64,000 bases of DNA, from assembly GCF_027924905.1 (NCBI RefSeq), contig NZ_AP027055.1, positions 992,001 through 1,056,000 on the forward strand. Direction: 5' to 3'. This stretch comes from Limnohabitans sp. INBF002 (lineage in GTDB: Bacteria > Pseudomonadota > Gammaproteobacteria > Burkholderiales > Burkholderiaceae_C). This document shows, one piece after another, positions 26,157 to 34,901 of the stretch. The translations under genes and the position numbers were made by a program. Each line of letters begins with the position of its first letter. Position 1 is the stretch's first letter. The notes beneath the pieces were generated by a model. The model was not told where the DNA came from and made no database searches. It was given only the letters and a program-made list of their open reading frames with translations.

Positions 26157-26918
26157 ATGACAACACAGAACAACACAACACCGTGCATCGAGTTTGACGA
26201 TGTCGTGGCGGGTTACAAAGATTTCATGATCTTGAACAACCTGTCATTCACCGTGCCCAAGGGCTCCATCACCTTGCTGATTGGCCCCAACGGCGCTGGT
26301 AAATCGACGGTGCTCAAAACCTTGTTTGGCTTGCTCACACCGCGCCAAGGCAAGATTCGTTTGAATGGCGACGACATCACCGGCGCCACACAAAAAGACT
26401 TGCTCGCGCGTGGCATTGCTTTTGTGCCGCAAGGTCGCAATTTGTTTGGTCAACTGTCGGTGTACGAAAACCTAGAGCTGGGCGGCATCACGCTGGGCAT
26501 GAAGACCACGCACGAGCGTATTCCTCAAGTGCTGGAGTTTTTCCCACGCGTGAAAGAGCGCATGAACTCGTTGGCTTCTTCACTGTCAGGTGGTGAACAA
26601 AAGCAACTTGAAATTGGCCGCGCTTTGCTGCTGCGTCCTAAGGTGTTGTTGATTGACGAGCCTTCGATTGGTTTGTCGCCCATGGTGGTGCAAGACGTGT
26701 TCAAGCTCTTGCGCAAGCTGGCTGACCAAGGCACCACGGTGCTGATGGTGGAGCAAAACGTGAAGAGTGCGCTCAAGTACTCGGACAACGCGATTGCTTT
26801 GGAGTCTGGCCGTTTGGTGCTGTACAAATCAGCTGCTGAAATTTTGGCTGACCCACAAATGGAACGTTTGTTCTTGGGTGGTGCACACACCACCACGGCT
26901 GCTGCAGCTACCGTTTAA
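26157..26918 (+). CDS. livF: ABC transporter ATP-binding protein, LivF family
   Basis: A 253-residue ATPase subunit. Walker A is GPNGAGKST, the signature is SLSGGEQKQLEIGRAL, Walker B is KVLLIDEPSIGLSP, and the switch His is replaced by Gln in VLMVEQNVKSA as is usual for LivF. GIAFVPQGRNLF covers the Q-loop region. It starts 3 bp after livG, and the oxidoreductase gene follows after 2 bp, so importer and enzyme are one transcription unit. Confidence 0.94.
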   Translation: MTTQNNTTPCIEFDDVVAGYKDFMILNNLSFTVPKGSITLLIGPNGAGKSTVLKTLFGLLTPRQGKIRLNGDDITGATQKDLLARGIAFVPQGRNLFGQLSVYENLELGGITLGMKTTHERIPQVLEFFPRVKERMNSLASSLSGGEQKQLEIGRALLLRPKVLLIDEPSIGLSPMVVQDVFKLLRKLADQGTTVLMVEQNVKSALKYSDNAIALESGRLVLYKSAAEILADPQMERLFLGGAHTTTAAAATV

Positions 26919-26920
26919 GC

Positions 26921-27973
26921 ATGCCCCCAGTGAACATCGCGGTCGCTGGTGCGGGCGTGATTGGTCGCGCCCACATCGCTGTCATTGCGCAATCTTCGCA
27001 GTGCCGATTGAGCGCCATTGCCGATCCGTCTGAGACTGCGCAAGCCTTGGCCCAAGCGCATGGCGTGCCTTGGTTCGCCACCTTGGACGAACTGCTGGCT
27101 GCGGTCTCGCCCGACGGCGTGATTCTGGCCACACCCAATGCCATGCATGTGCCGCAAGCCCTGCAGTGCATTGCAGCAGGCGTGCCGGTGTTGGTCGAGA
27201 AGCCGATCGCACACACCGTGGCCGATGCGCAAAAGCTGGTGCAAGCCACGCAAACCCACCAAGCCAAGGTGTTGATCGGTCACCACCGTGCGCACAGCCC
27301 CCTCATCCGTCAAGCCAAAGCGGTGATTGACGAGGGGCGTTTGGGGCAATTGGTGAGCGTGGTTGGCAGTGCCATGTTTTACAAACCCGATGACTACTTC
27401 ACGCAAGCGCCTTGGCGGCGTGAGGCGGGCGGTGGCCCCATCCTGATCAACCTCATCCATGAGATTCACAACTTGCGCATGTTGTGCGGTGAGATCACGC
27501 AAGTGCAGGCCATGACCTCGAATGCGGTGCGTGGCTTTGCGGTGGAGGACACCGCGTCCATCACGTTTCGTTTTGCATCGGGTGTGTTGGCGTCATTCAT
27601 GCTCTCTGACACAGCGGCATCGGCGCGGAGTTGGGAGCAAACCAGCCAAGAGAACAAAGCCTACGCCAGCTATGACGATGAAGACTGCTACGTCATTGCA
27701 GGAACGATGGGCAGTTTGTCTGTGCCCACCATGCGTTTGAAAACCTATGCCAGAGCAGAAGACCGTTCATGGTTCAAACCGTATGACGTCAGCACGGTGG
27801 CCCTGCAGCGCGAAGACCCCTTGCGTTTGCAAATGGATCACTTCATTCGCGTCATCCAAGGCTTGGATGCGCCGCGGGTGAGCACGCATGATGGCTTGCA
27901 AAACTTGCGGGTCGTCGAAGCCATTGCGCAAGCCGCGGCCAGTCAGCAAACCGTTCGCTTAAGCGAAGCTTGA
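26921..27973 (+). CDS. Gfo/Idh/MocA-family oxidoreductase
   Basis: A 350-residue NAD(P)-dependent dehydrogenase: Rossmann motif VAVAGAGVIGRAHIAV (about 5-20), the family EKP motif in VPVLVEKPIAHTV, and the putative catalytic histidine region LINLIHEIHNLRMLCGE. It follows livF by 2 bp, so it probably oxidises or reduces the compound taken up by the importer. Related enzymes act on inositols, sugars and hydroaromatic rings. It differs strongly from PmdC (11607), and the substrate is unknown. Confidence 0.85.
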   Translation: MPPVNIAVAGAGVIGRAHIAVIAQSSQCRLSAIADPSETAQALAQAHGVPWFATLDELLAAVSPDGVILATPNAMHVPQALQCIAAGVPVLVEKPIAHTVADAQKLVQATQTHQAKVLIGHHRAHSPLIRQAKAVIDEGRLGQLVSVVGSAMFYKPDDYFTQAPWRREAGGGPILINLIHEIHNLRMLCGEITQVQAMTSNAVRGFAVEDTASITFRFASGVLASFMLSDTAASARSWEQTSQENKAYASYDDEDCYVIAGTMGSLSVPTMRLKTYARAEDRSWFKPYDVSTVALQREDPLRLQMDHFIRVIQGLDAPRVSTHDGLQNLRVVEAIAQAAASQQTVRLSEA

Positions 27974-28017
27974 GCATGGCGCGCAGGGCGCGCAGGGCGT
28001 GTTGCGCCGGCTAATAG

Positions 28018-29064
28018 TCAGCGGCTCAAGCGCACAACTTCTCCCGTTTTGGCACTGGTCTGAATGGCATCCAAGGTGGCAGCAATGTCGTGGCTCGCCG
28101 TTGCGGCGCGTTCGATGGCGGCCATGTTGCCCTCGTGCACCACTTGGGCAAAGGCTTCTGCGGCAAAGTGAAAACCACTACCTGAAGCCGAGTGAACATC
28201 TTCAAACGGAATGCTGTTGGCAATGCCTTGGCGCACGCGCAGTTGGCTGGGCAAGTAGCCCCAAGCGTGGGCGTGCGAGTCGCTGGTGTGGTTGAGGTAT
28301 TCGGTTTCCACCGTGCCGTGTGAGCCCACGATGGTGGCGCGGCGGTGGTTGGCGGTGTCCATGGCGCACGACATCTGCGCACGTCGGCCATCGGCATAAA
28401 ACAACGTGGCCATGAGGCTGATGTCCACGCCCGTGTCGGCCCAAGTGGCATGCGCCATCACACGTTCGGGTGCGCAGCCCATCACCAAACGAATCAAGCT
28501 GAGCGGATAGCTGCCTGCGTCTAGCAAAGCGCCGCCACCGAGGTCGGGTTTCATGCGGATGTTGGTATCGGTGTTGCCCACGGTGAAGCCAAAGCTGGCT
28601 TGCATGCTGCGCACTTCACCAATTTTGTCGTGGCTCAAACACGCCAACAAGTCAAGGGTTTGAGGTTGGAACCAATAAGGGTAGGCCTCTAGCAACATCA
28701 CGCCTTGTTGGCGTGCGACTTCAAACATACGCGTGACTTCTGCCAAGTTGAGTGCAAGCGGTTTTTCGCACAGCACATGCTTGCCCGCTTGCATGGCGCG
28801 AATCGCCCACTCAGCATGCATGCTGTTGGGCAAGGGGATGTAAATGGCGTCTAGCGCGGCATCGGCCAACAAGGCCTCGTAGCTGCCATGGGCGCGTGCG
28901 ATGTGAAAGCTCTGCGCGAAGGCTTGCGCTTTGGCCAAGTCGCGGCTGGCCACGGCTTGGATGGCAACCAGCGGGCTGCCAGATACATCACGGGCAAATT
29001 GTTTGGCGATGTTGGCGCAGCCCAAGATACCGAGGCGCAGAGGTTGTTGTGCGTGCTGTGTCAT
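28018..29064 (-). CDS. Gfo/Idh/MocA-family oxidoreductase
   Basis: A 348-residue NAD(P)-dependent oxidoreductase from the ATG at 29064, which overlaps the stop of the upstream LysR gene (ATGA) and so fixes the start. The Rossmann motif is LGILGCANIAKQFARD, EKP is in HVLCEKPLALNLAEV, and GGALLDAGSYPLSLIRLVMG contains the putative catalytic region. It resembles dimeric dihydrodiol/D-xylose dehydrogenase-type members, but that is only a resemblance. Translational coupling to LysR suggests both respond to the same compound. It converges with the preceding oxidoreductase across a 44-bp gap. Confidence 0.85.
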   Translation of the reverse strand: MTQHAQQPLRLGILGCANIAKQFARDVSGSPLVAIQAVASRDLAKAQAFAQSFHIARAHGSYEALLADAALDAIYIPLPNSMHAEWAIRAMQAGKHVLCEKPLALNLAEVTRMFEVARQQGVMLLEAYPYWFQPQTLDLLACLSHDKIGEVRSMQASFGFTVGNTDTNIRMKPDLGGGALLDAGSYPLSLIRLVMGCAPERVMAHATWADTGVDISLMATLFYADGRRAQMSCAMDTANHRRATIVGSHGTVETEYLNHTSDSHAHAWGYLPSQLRVRQGIANSIPFEDVHSASGSGFHFAAEAFAQVVHEGNMAAIERAATASHDIAATLDAIQTSAKTGEVVRLSR

Positions 29065-30011
29065 TTTTTTGTGAATGGTTTGGAGTTTAAGAACAAATCG
29101 GCGCACACACCGCGCAGCCAGCGATTGGCGGGATCGTTGTGATAACGCGCATGCCAATGTTGCTTGACGGTGAAGGAGGGAATAGCCACAGGGCAGTCCA
29201 GCACTTGGAGTCCACCCAGTCGCGCCAGTGATTCACCGATTTGACGGGGCAGGGTGACGATCAAGTCGGTGGTGGCCAAAATGGCGGGCAGTCCTAAAAA
29301 CCCTGGCAGTTCTAGCAACACACGGCGGTTGATGCGCTGACGTTTGAGTGCTTCGCTTTGCAACACGGCACCTGTGCCCGCCGCAATCAAGATGTGGGCT
29401 TCTTCTTTGTAGTGCTTGAGGTTGAATGTTTTGCCAATGCGCGGGTGCGCGCTGTTGGCCAAACACACCCAATCTTGGGTGAACAAGGTTTGTTGGTAAA
29501 AGCCGGCTTCGAGTTGCGGCACCAAGCCAATGGCGATGTCGGCGTCACCCGTTTGCAGGGCCAGCGGCATGTCGTCATCAATGCGCGCGGCATCTAGGCG
29601 AACGTTGGGGGCCAAAGCTCGCACATGCGAGAGCAACTGTGGCAGCAACGTGATGTGGCTGGCGTCCGTCATGCAAATGCGAAAACTGCGCACGGCAGTG
29701 GCGGGGTTGAACACAGGTTCTGAGGCCGAGAGCAAACGGAACGATTCCAACGCGGTGCGCACGGTGCCAATCAGCGCATCGGCACGTGGTGTGGGCTGCA
29801 TGCCTTCTGAGGTGCGAACAAACAACGGGTCGTTGAACTGGGTGCGCAGCTTGGCCAGCCAAATGCTGATGGTGGGCTGACTCAAACCCAGTTCTTCTGC
29901 AGCTCGCGTGACGCTGCGTGTGTGATACAGCAAGTCGAACAGGCGCAGCAACTTGGCATCAAACAAGTCAGACGAGGTGCTGGTGGTTTCGGCAGATTGG
30001 GTGCGAGGCAT
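29061..30011 (-). CDS. LysR-family transcriptional regulator
   Basis: A 316-residue LysR-type regulator with a Ser/Thr-rich N-terminal extension of about 15 residues before the winged HTH (LFDLLYHTRSVTRAAEELGL). The effector-binding domain follows. It is divergent from the six-gene operon starting at 30108, with a T-N11-A dyad in the gap, and its stop codon overlaps the start of an oxidoreductase gene. It is thus placed to control both directions. Resembles NodD/PcpR-like members by general layout only. Confidence 0.9.
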   Translation of the reverse strand: MPRTQSAETTSTSSDLFDAKLLRLFDLLYHTRSVTRAAEELGLSQPTISIWLAKLRTQFNDPLFVRTSEGMQPTPRADALIGTVRTALESFRLLSASEPVFNPATAVRSFRICMTDASHITLLPQLLSHVRALAPNVRLDAARIDDDMPLALQTGDADIAIGLVPQLEAGFYQQTLFTQDWVCLANSAHPRIGKTFNLKHYKEEAHILIAAGTGAVLQSEALKRQRINRRVLLELPGFLGLPAILATTDLIVTLPRQIGESLARLGGLQVLDCPVAIPSFTVKQHWHARYHNDPANRWLRGVCADLFLNSKPFTKK

Positions 30012-30028
30012 GGCAATGGTTGTGGTTT

Positions 30029-30043
30029 GTATTATTGAAATAC
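30029..30043. promoter_or_regulatory. Candidate LysR box (T-N11-A dyad)
   Basis: GTATT (30029-30033) and AATAC (30039-30043) are a perfect dyad with a 5-bp spacer; T30030 and A30042 give the classical T-N11-A. It lies 18 bp upstream of the LysR start and 65 bp before the first gene of the divergent operon. Confidence 0.6.
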
Positions 30044-30107
30044 GTAATGTGAATTATTGCAGCCATTGCATAGCCAAGAGACACCCAGCTGCCTAGCATT
30101 TGCCCTC

Positions 30108-31070
30108 ATGAAAATAGTTGTACTTGGCGCAGGCGCATTGGGTTGCGCATTAGGCAGTGCTCTCACCGAGGGTGGGCATGAGGTGTGGTTGGTCAACCGT
30201 GGACAAGCGCATGTGAATGCGATGAAGCAGCACGGTTTGAAGGTTCGCGAGAACGGCGTGGACCGTTTTGTGAAGGTGCATGCCGCCACCACGTGCGCCG
30301 AGGTCGACCTTGGCACGGGGCCTGTGGATTTGGTCATCGTGTTGGTGAAATCGTTTCACACCCGCGAAGCCATCGAATCAGCCAAACCTGTTTTCGGCAA
30401 AGACACGGTGGTGCTGTCGCTGCAAAACGGTTTGGGCCACGAAGACATCTTGGCTGAAGTCGTGGGTCAAGCACGCGTGTTGGCGGGCAAGACCTACGCC
30501 GGCGGCGTGTTGATTGGCACTGGCCACATCATTGCGGGCACCCAAGGCAAAGACACCCACATCGGCGAGCTCAACGGCCAAGTGACGGAGCGCGTGACAC
30601 GCATTGCCGAGGTGTTTAACGCGGCAGGTTTGTTGACCCATGTGAGTGAAAACATCATGGGCACCATGTGGGACAAGCTCTTGGTCAACGTCGCTACCGG
30701 CGCGTTGAGTGGCATCACCCGCTTGACCTATGGCGAGTTGTACCAACTGCCCGAAATCGAAGCGACAGCGATCTCCGCAGTGGCGGAGGCCATGGCCGTG
30801 GCCAAGGCCAAAGGCATCGCACTGAGTGTGACGGACCCCAAGCAACCGTGGGTCAAAGCTGCTGCGGGCCTGCCTGATGAATTCAAAGCCTCCATGCTGC
30901 AAAGCTTGGAAAAAGGTTCCATCACCGAAATCGACTTTGTCAACGGCGCCGTGGTGCGCTGGGGCGCAAAGCTCGGTGTGCCTACCCCTGTCAACCTTGC
31001 GCTCGTGGCTTGCATGAAAGGCATTGAGCGCGGTTTGTGCCATGTTTCCGCCAAGAAAGACAACGCATGA
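30108..31070 (+). CDS. 2-Dehydropantoate 2-reductase-family protein (ApbA/PanE-like)
   Basis: A 320-residue NADPH-dependent reductase family member. The ATG at 30108 directly opens the Rossmann motif MKIVVLGAGALGCALGSAL; an earlier frame start is non-homologous. Family features are VKSFHTREAI, LSLQNGLGHEDIL (with Asn), the catalytic Lys region in MWDKLLVNVATGALSGITR, and EIDFVNGAVVRWGAKLGVPT. In a catabolic operon with a MaoC hydratase and CoA-transferase it is more likely to reduce a catabolic 2-keto acid than to make pantoate. Its stop overlaps the next start (ATGA). Confidence 0.87.
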   Translation: MKIVVLGAGALGCALGSALTEGGHEVWLVNRGQAHVNAMKQHGLKVRENGVDRFVKVHAATTCAEVDLGTGPVDLVIVLVKSFHTREAIESAKPVFGKDTVVLSLQNGLGHEDILAEVVGQARVLAGKTYAGGVLIGTGHIIAGTQGKDTHIGELNGQVTERVTRIAEVFNAAGLLTHVSENIMGTMWDKLLVNVATGALSGITRLTYGELYQLPEIEATAISAVAEAMAVAKAKGIALSVTDPKQPWVKAAAGLPDEFKASMLQSLEKGSITEIDFVNGAVVRWGAKLGVPTPVNLALVACMKGIERGLCHVSAKKDNA

Positions 31071-31468
31071 CCTATACCAACAAAGCCTATGTCGAGCACG
31101 TCGCCGTGCGCGTCAAAGACATCCACTGGCACATCAAATTTTTCTACGACGTGTTGGGCATGGATGTGCGCGAAATCGACGGCCCCACAGACAACCCCCG
31201 CCAATATTGGACCTTGGGCGGCATGCAACTCATGGCCACCCCCGACTTTGAAGCGCCGCCGTCCAACGATGCCGGTTGGTTGGCCCACCTCGGTGTGATG
31301 GTGGATGACCTAGAGGCTGCGTTGACCGAAGCGCAAAAGTGGGGCGTCAAGCCATTGCCCCAAGGCCGCAATTGGTTGCAACTGCCTGACGGCTTAGCTC
31401 TTGAGCTGATACAAGCCGCACCCGGCACCGTGGGCCAAGCCCTGTCGATCAACCCCCGTGCGAAATAA
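31067..31468 (+). CDS. VOC-superfamily (glyoxalase/dioxygenase-fold) protein
   Basis: A 133-residue single-domain vicinal-oxygen-chelate protein. The start at 31067 overlaps the previous stop (ATGA). VEHVAVRVKDIHWHIKFFYD carries the first putative metal His; LAHLGVMVDDLEAALTEAQK carries the second; LPDGLALELIQ carries the terminal Glu, so the metal set looks complete. Members include glyoxalase I, methylmalonyl-CoA epimerase and extradiol dioxygenases. In an operon with CoA enzymes an epimerase or isomerase role is plausible but unproven. Confidence 0.82.
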   Translation: MTYTNKAYVEHVAVRVKDIHWHIKFFYDVLGMDVREIDGPTDNPRQYWTLGGMQLMATPDFEAPPSNDAGWLAHLGVMVDDLEAALTEAQKWGVKPLPQGRNWLQLPDGLALELIQAAPGTVGQALSINPRAK

Positions 31469-31478
31469 AGAGACACCC

Positions 31479-31964
31479 ATGAAACTCACCCCGCCTGTCA
31501 TTCACTTCAACACGCCCGAAAGATACTGGGACGACGCCAAAGAAGGCGACGTGTGCATCAGCCCCACGTATGAAGTGACAGAAGACCGCATCAACGCCTA
31601 CGCGGTGTTGACCGGCGACTACACGCCTGTGCACATCGACGAAGACTATGCCAAGACCACACCCTTTGGCACGCGCGTTGCGCACGGCTTGTTGGGACTC
31701 TCGATTGCCGACGGCTTGAAAACACAAAGCGAATACCGTTTTTTGCCAGGTATGTCTCTGGGCTGGACGTGGGACTTTTTGTTGCCCATCAAGATCAACG
31801 ACACGCTGCATGTGAAGTTCACCGTCACGGGCTTGCGGGCCTCTAAAAGCCGTCCGGGGTGGGGCATCGTCATCTTGCCTTCTGAGCTGATCAACCAACA
31901 CGGTCAAGTGGTGCACAAGGGTGAGCACCGTTTGATGATTCCACGCCGCCTCGGTGCCTTCTAA
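31479..31964 (+). CDS. MaoC-family (R)-specific enoyl-CoA hydratase-like protein
   Basis: A 161-residue hot-dog-fold protein with the MaoC hydratase motif: GDYTPVHIDEDYAKTTPFGT followed by RVAHGLLG, containing the catalytic Asp/His pair. AAAGAGAC precedes the ATG at 31479. It probably hydrates or dehydrates a CoA thioester made by the CoA-transferase encoded next. Mesaconyl-CoA hydratase-like and itaconate-pathway enzymes belong here, which suggests a branched C4-C6 dicarboxylate, as inference. Confidence 0.87.
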   Translation: MKLTPPVIHFNTPERYWDDAKEGDVCISPTYEVTEDRINAYAVLTGDYTPVHIDEDYAKTTPFGTRVAHGLLGLSIADGLKTQSEYRFLPGMSLGWTWDFLLPIKINDTLHVKFTVTGLRASKSRPGWGIVILPSELINQHGQVVHKGEHRLMIPRRLGAF

Positions 31965-31974
31965 GGACTACAAC

Positions 31975-33195
31975 ATGAGCCAACAAAATCTTCCGCTCGC
32001 GGGCATGCGCGTCATTGACTACAGCCACTTCTTGGCGGGGCCGTATGTGGGCCGTTGCTTGGCGGCTTTGGGGGCAGAAGTCATCAAAGTCGAACGTCCT
32101 AAAACGGGCGATGCGGGGCGTCAGCACGCGTACTTCATCGGCAACCACAGCGGTTATTTTTTGCAGCAAAACATGGGCAAAAAAGGCCTGTGCGTGAACA
32201 TGAAAGACCCACGCGGCCGTGCCTTGATGCAAAAGCTGGTGGACAGCGCCGATGTGTTTGTCGAGAACTACCGCCCAGGCGCGTTGGGCAAGATGGGCTT
32301 TGGGTATGAAGACCTCGCCAAGACCAACCCCGGCTTGGTGTATTGCTCAATCTCAGCCTACGGCCACACGGGGCCAGACGCGCACCGCGCAGGCTTTGGT
32401 TTGATTGCAGAGGCCAAGAGCGGCATCATGCAAATGGTGGGTGTGCCCGGTGAGGCACCGCCTTTGTTGCGCATCTCTTTGGGGGATATGTACACGGGCA
32501 TTCATGCCGTGGCAGCCATCAATGCCGCGTTGCTAGGGCGTGTGAAATCTGGCAAGGGTCAGCACATTGATTTGGCTTTGTACGACACCCTGGTGTCCAT
32601 GCATGAATATGCGGTGCAGCTCTACACCTTGTCAGGGGGCAAAGAGGTGCCGGTGCAAACGGGCCATGACATGCCCAACTCCACGCTCTACGGTGTGTTC
32701 CGTGCACAAGATGGTGACTTGGTCATTGCGGCGCAAGTGGACGATGCGTGGAAGCGTTTTGCGCAAGTGGTCGCGAACACAGGTGGCCCTGCAGGATGGG
32801 ATGCCGATGAGCGCTTTCATACCGCGGCAGGGCGCAATGCCAATCGCTTGGAAATTTTGCCGATTGTCAAAGCGTGGGTAGCGCAGCAAAAAGTGGCGGA
32901 CGTGTTGGCCAAACTCGACGCCATCGATGTGCCTTGCGCCAAAGTGCAACGCATTGATGAAGTGTTGGATGACCCACAAATTAAAGCGCGCGGCATGGTG
33001 ATTGAGCAAGACCATCCCGCGCTTGGAAAAATCAAGCTGCCTAACTTGCCATTTCACTTCTCTGGCTGCGACACCACGGTCACGCAAGTGGCGCCTGACT
33101 TGGGGCAACACAACGCCGAGATTGCACACAGCTTGGGTTTCAGCGATGACGACATCGCGGCCATGCAAGCCGATGGCGTTTTGTACGCTGAATAA
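31975..33195 (+). CDS. CaiB/BaiF (family III) CoA-transferase
   Basis: A 406-residue family III CoA-transferase. MRVIDYSHFLAGPYVGRCLA, GAEVIKVERP, ADVFVENYRPGALGKMGFGY and the catalytic Asp171 in LRISLGDMYTGIHAVA are diagnostic. It transfers CoA to a carboxylate, usually from succinyl-CoA or a product thioester. The ATG at 31975 follows CTAAGGAC at good spacing. Flanked by MaoC and AroE-like genes in one operon, it likely activates the pathway acid. Substrate unknown. Confidence 0.92.
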   Translation: MSQQNLPLAGMRVIDYSHFLAGPYVGRCLAALGAEVIKVERPKTGDAGRQHAYFIGNHSGYFLQQNMGKKGLCVNMKDPRGRALMQKLVDSADVFVENYRPGALGKMGFGYEDLAKTNPGLVYCSISAYGHTGPDAHRAGFGLIAEAKSGIMQMVGVPGEAPPLLRISLGDMYTGIHAVAAINAALLGRVKSGKGQHIDLALYDTLVSMHEYAVQLYTLSGGKEVPVQTGHDMPNSTLYGVFRAQDGDLVIAAQVDDAWKRFAQVVANTGGPAGWDADERFHTAAGRNANRLEILPIVKAWVAQQKVADVLAKLDAIDVPCAKVQRIDEVLDDPQIKARGMVIEQDHPALGKIKLPNLPFHFSGCDTTVTQVAPDLGQHNAEIAHSLGFSDDDIAAMQADGVLYAE

Positions 33196-33206
33196 GAGAA
33201 CGCACC

Positions 33207-34043
33207 ATGACCGATCAATACGCCGTCATTGGCAACCCGATTGACTTCAGCAAGTCGCCACTCATTCACGGCATGTTTGCCGAAGTCACACACCAAGACA
33301 TTGCCTACACCAAGATCTTGGGGCCCTTGGGCGAATTCGCCAAAACCGTCGATGCGTTTCGCGCCAACGGCGGTCAAGGCTTGAACATCACGGCGCCGTT
33401 CAAGCTGGATGCGTTTGCCTACGCCACCGAACGCTCGGCCCGTGCCGAGTTGGCAGGAGCCGTCAATGCGATGAAGTTTGACGGTAACAAAGTCATTGCC
33501 GAAAACTTTGATGGCGTGGGTTTGGTACGTGATGTGGTGCACAACCTGAAGACCCCCATGCGCGGCCAGCGCGTGTTGATGCTGGGCGCGGGCGGTGCTG
33601 CACGCGGTGCTTTGTTGCCATTCCTAGAGGAGCAACCCGAGCTGTTGGTGATTGCCAACCGCACGCTGGCGAAAGCGCAAGCCTTGGTGGCGCAAGTTTT
33701 GGCACAACAACCCAGCGCCAAAGGTCGTTTGCAGGCCATGGGCTATCAAGACTTGGTGGGCGAACAGTTTGATGTGGTGTTCAACGCCACATCGGCCAGT
33801 TTGACGGGCGACTTGCCGCCCGTGCCCGCTACGGTCTTTGCCCCCAATGGATTGGCCTACGAGCTGGCGTATGCCAAAGGCCTCACACCCTTTTTGCGTT
33901 TGGCGCAAAACGCAGGCGTCAAACACATCGCCGATGGCGTGGGCATGTTGGCTGAGCAAGCGGCAGAAGCCTTTGCGTGGTGGCGCGGTGTGCGCCCTGA
34001 TACAGCGGCTGTGATTGAACGCATCCGTGTTCCTTTGGTTTAA
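33207..34043 (+). CDS. Shikimate dehydrogenase (AroE family)
   Basis: A 278-residue AroE-family dehydrogenase and the most canonical of three in this window: YAVIGNPIDFSKSPLIHGMF, catalytic Lys in NITAPFKLDAF, and nucleotide motif VLMLGAGGAARGALLPFL. The catalytic Asp is in AENFDGVGLVRD, where most AroE read DNTDGxG. Near the C-terminus the usual Gln motif of AroE reads GVGMLAEQAAEAFAWW, which is the standard form. It may be the biosynthetic enzyme reducing 3-dehydroshikimate, yet it sits in a catabolic-looking operon. If no other aroE exists in the genome, it serves biosynthesis. Confidence 0.88.
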   Translation: MTDQYAVIGNPIDFSKSPLIHGMFAEVTHQDIAYTKILGPLGEFAKTVDAFRANGGQGLNITAPFKLDAFAYATERSARAELAGAVNAMKFDGNKVIAENFDGVGLVRDVVHNLKTPMRGQRVLMLGAGGAARGALLPFLEEQPELLVIANRTLAKAQALVAQVLAQQPSAKGRLQAMGYQDLVGEQFDVVFNATSASLTGDLPPVPATVFAPNGLAYELAYAKGLTPFLRLAQNAGVKHIADGVGMLAEQAAEAFAWWRGVRPDTAAVIERIRVPLV

Positions 34044-34055
34044 CGAAAGCGATTC

Positions 34056-34844
34056 ATGCAAATTCATACCCCTCCGATCGGTTGGTGCGGCCCACTGGAA
34101 CGCGCTGCCGACATGCACCAAGCAGGCTTGGACTACATCGAAGTACAGCTCGTCCCCATGAAGCTAGAAGATGACCAAGCCTTTGAAGAAGCCAAAGCAC
34201 TGGTGCGCGACTTGCCATTGCCGGCATTGGCCATGAGCTATTTGTTCCCGCATGATTTCAGACTCGTTGGTGCAGAAAAAAATGAGGCGCGCAACCGTGC
34301 TTACTTTGACCGCGTGGTGGCCATGCTGGCGTTGGCCCAAAGTCGCATCGTGGTCTTGGGCAGTGGGTGGACACGCAATATCCCGCAAGGATGGTCGCAA
34401 GCTCAAGCGGAAGATGAGTTTTTGCACGCCTTGTCTTGGTGTGCGGATGCGCTGAAAGGTGTGGGCACGACGCTGGTGATTGAGCCGCTCAACACCAAAG
34501 AGTCCAACTTGGTCAACAGTGTGGCCGATGGCGTGCGCTTGGCCCAGCAACTCAACCGCGCCGAGGTGCGTGGCCTTGCTGATTTCTATCACATGGATGA
34601 AGAGAACGAGCCTTTGGCCACCTTGTCTGAGCAGGGCGATTGGGTGCAACACATCCATTTGGCCGATACGGGACGCTTGAACCCAGGCACTGGCAGCTAT
34701 GACTATCCGGAATTCATGCGCCATTTGAAGCGCAGCGGTTACCGTGGTTTGCTCAGTGCCGAGTGCGGCTTCAAAGGTGAGCCGGTCGCGGCCATGCGCC
34801 ACAGCTTTGAATTCTTGACGCACGCGTGGCACACGGCCGCCTGA
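34056..34844 (+). CDS. Sugar-phosphate isomerase/epimerase-like TIM-barrel protein
   Basis: A 262-residue xylose isomerase-like TIM-barrel protein. Metal-binding segments are VIEPLNTKESNLVNS (Glu), LADFYHMDEENEP (Asp, His), HIHLADTGRLNPGTG (His) and LSAECGF (Glu). The pattern resembles hydroxypyruvate isomerase and D-tagatose 3-epimerase-like enzymes. It is the last gene of the operon starting at 30108, 12 bp after the AroE homologue. Substrate unknown; a keto-hydroxy acid isomerase is plausible. Confidence 0.82.
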   Translation: MQIHTPPIGWCGPLERAADMHQAGLDYIEVQLVPMKLEDDQAFEEAKALVRDLPLPALAMSYLFPHDFRLVGAEKNEARNRAYFDRVVAMLALAQSRIVVLGSGWTRNIPQGWSQAQAEDEFLHALSWCADALKGVGTTLVIEPLNTKESNLVNSVADGVRLAQQLNRAEVRGLADFYHMDEENEPLATLSEQGDWVQHIHLADTGRLNPGTGSYDYPEFMRHLKRSGYRGLLSAECGFKGEPVAAMRHSFEFLTHAWHTAA

Positions 34845-34865
34845 CGTATTAGGGTTCTTCTGGTG

Positions 34866-34901
34866 TCTACACCCCATGTCTTGCGTTCTATACTTTATGA
34901 A
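34866..34901 (+). promoter_or_regulatory. Candidate promoter giving a leaderless TetR mRNA
   Basis: A -35-like TCTACA (34866-34871), 17-bp spacer and -10-like TATACT (34889-34894) place the transcription start about 7 bp later, at the A of the TetR ATG (34901). No Shine-Dalgarno sequence precedes that ATG. Confidence 0.45.

Noticed and set aside
27976-28005. Short repeats of GGCGCGCAG between convergent oxidoreductase genes
   Set aside because: Only about two copies in under 30 bp; no T run, not a convincing terminator or repeat element.
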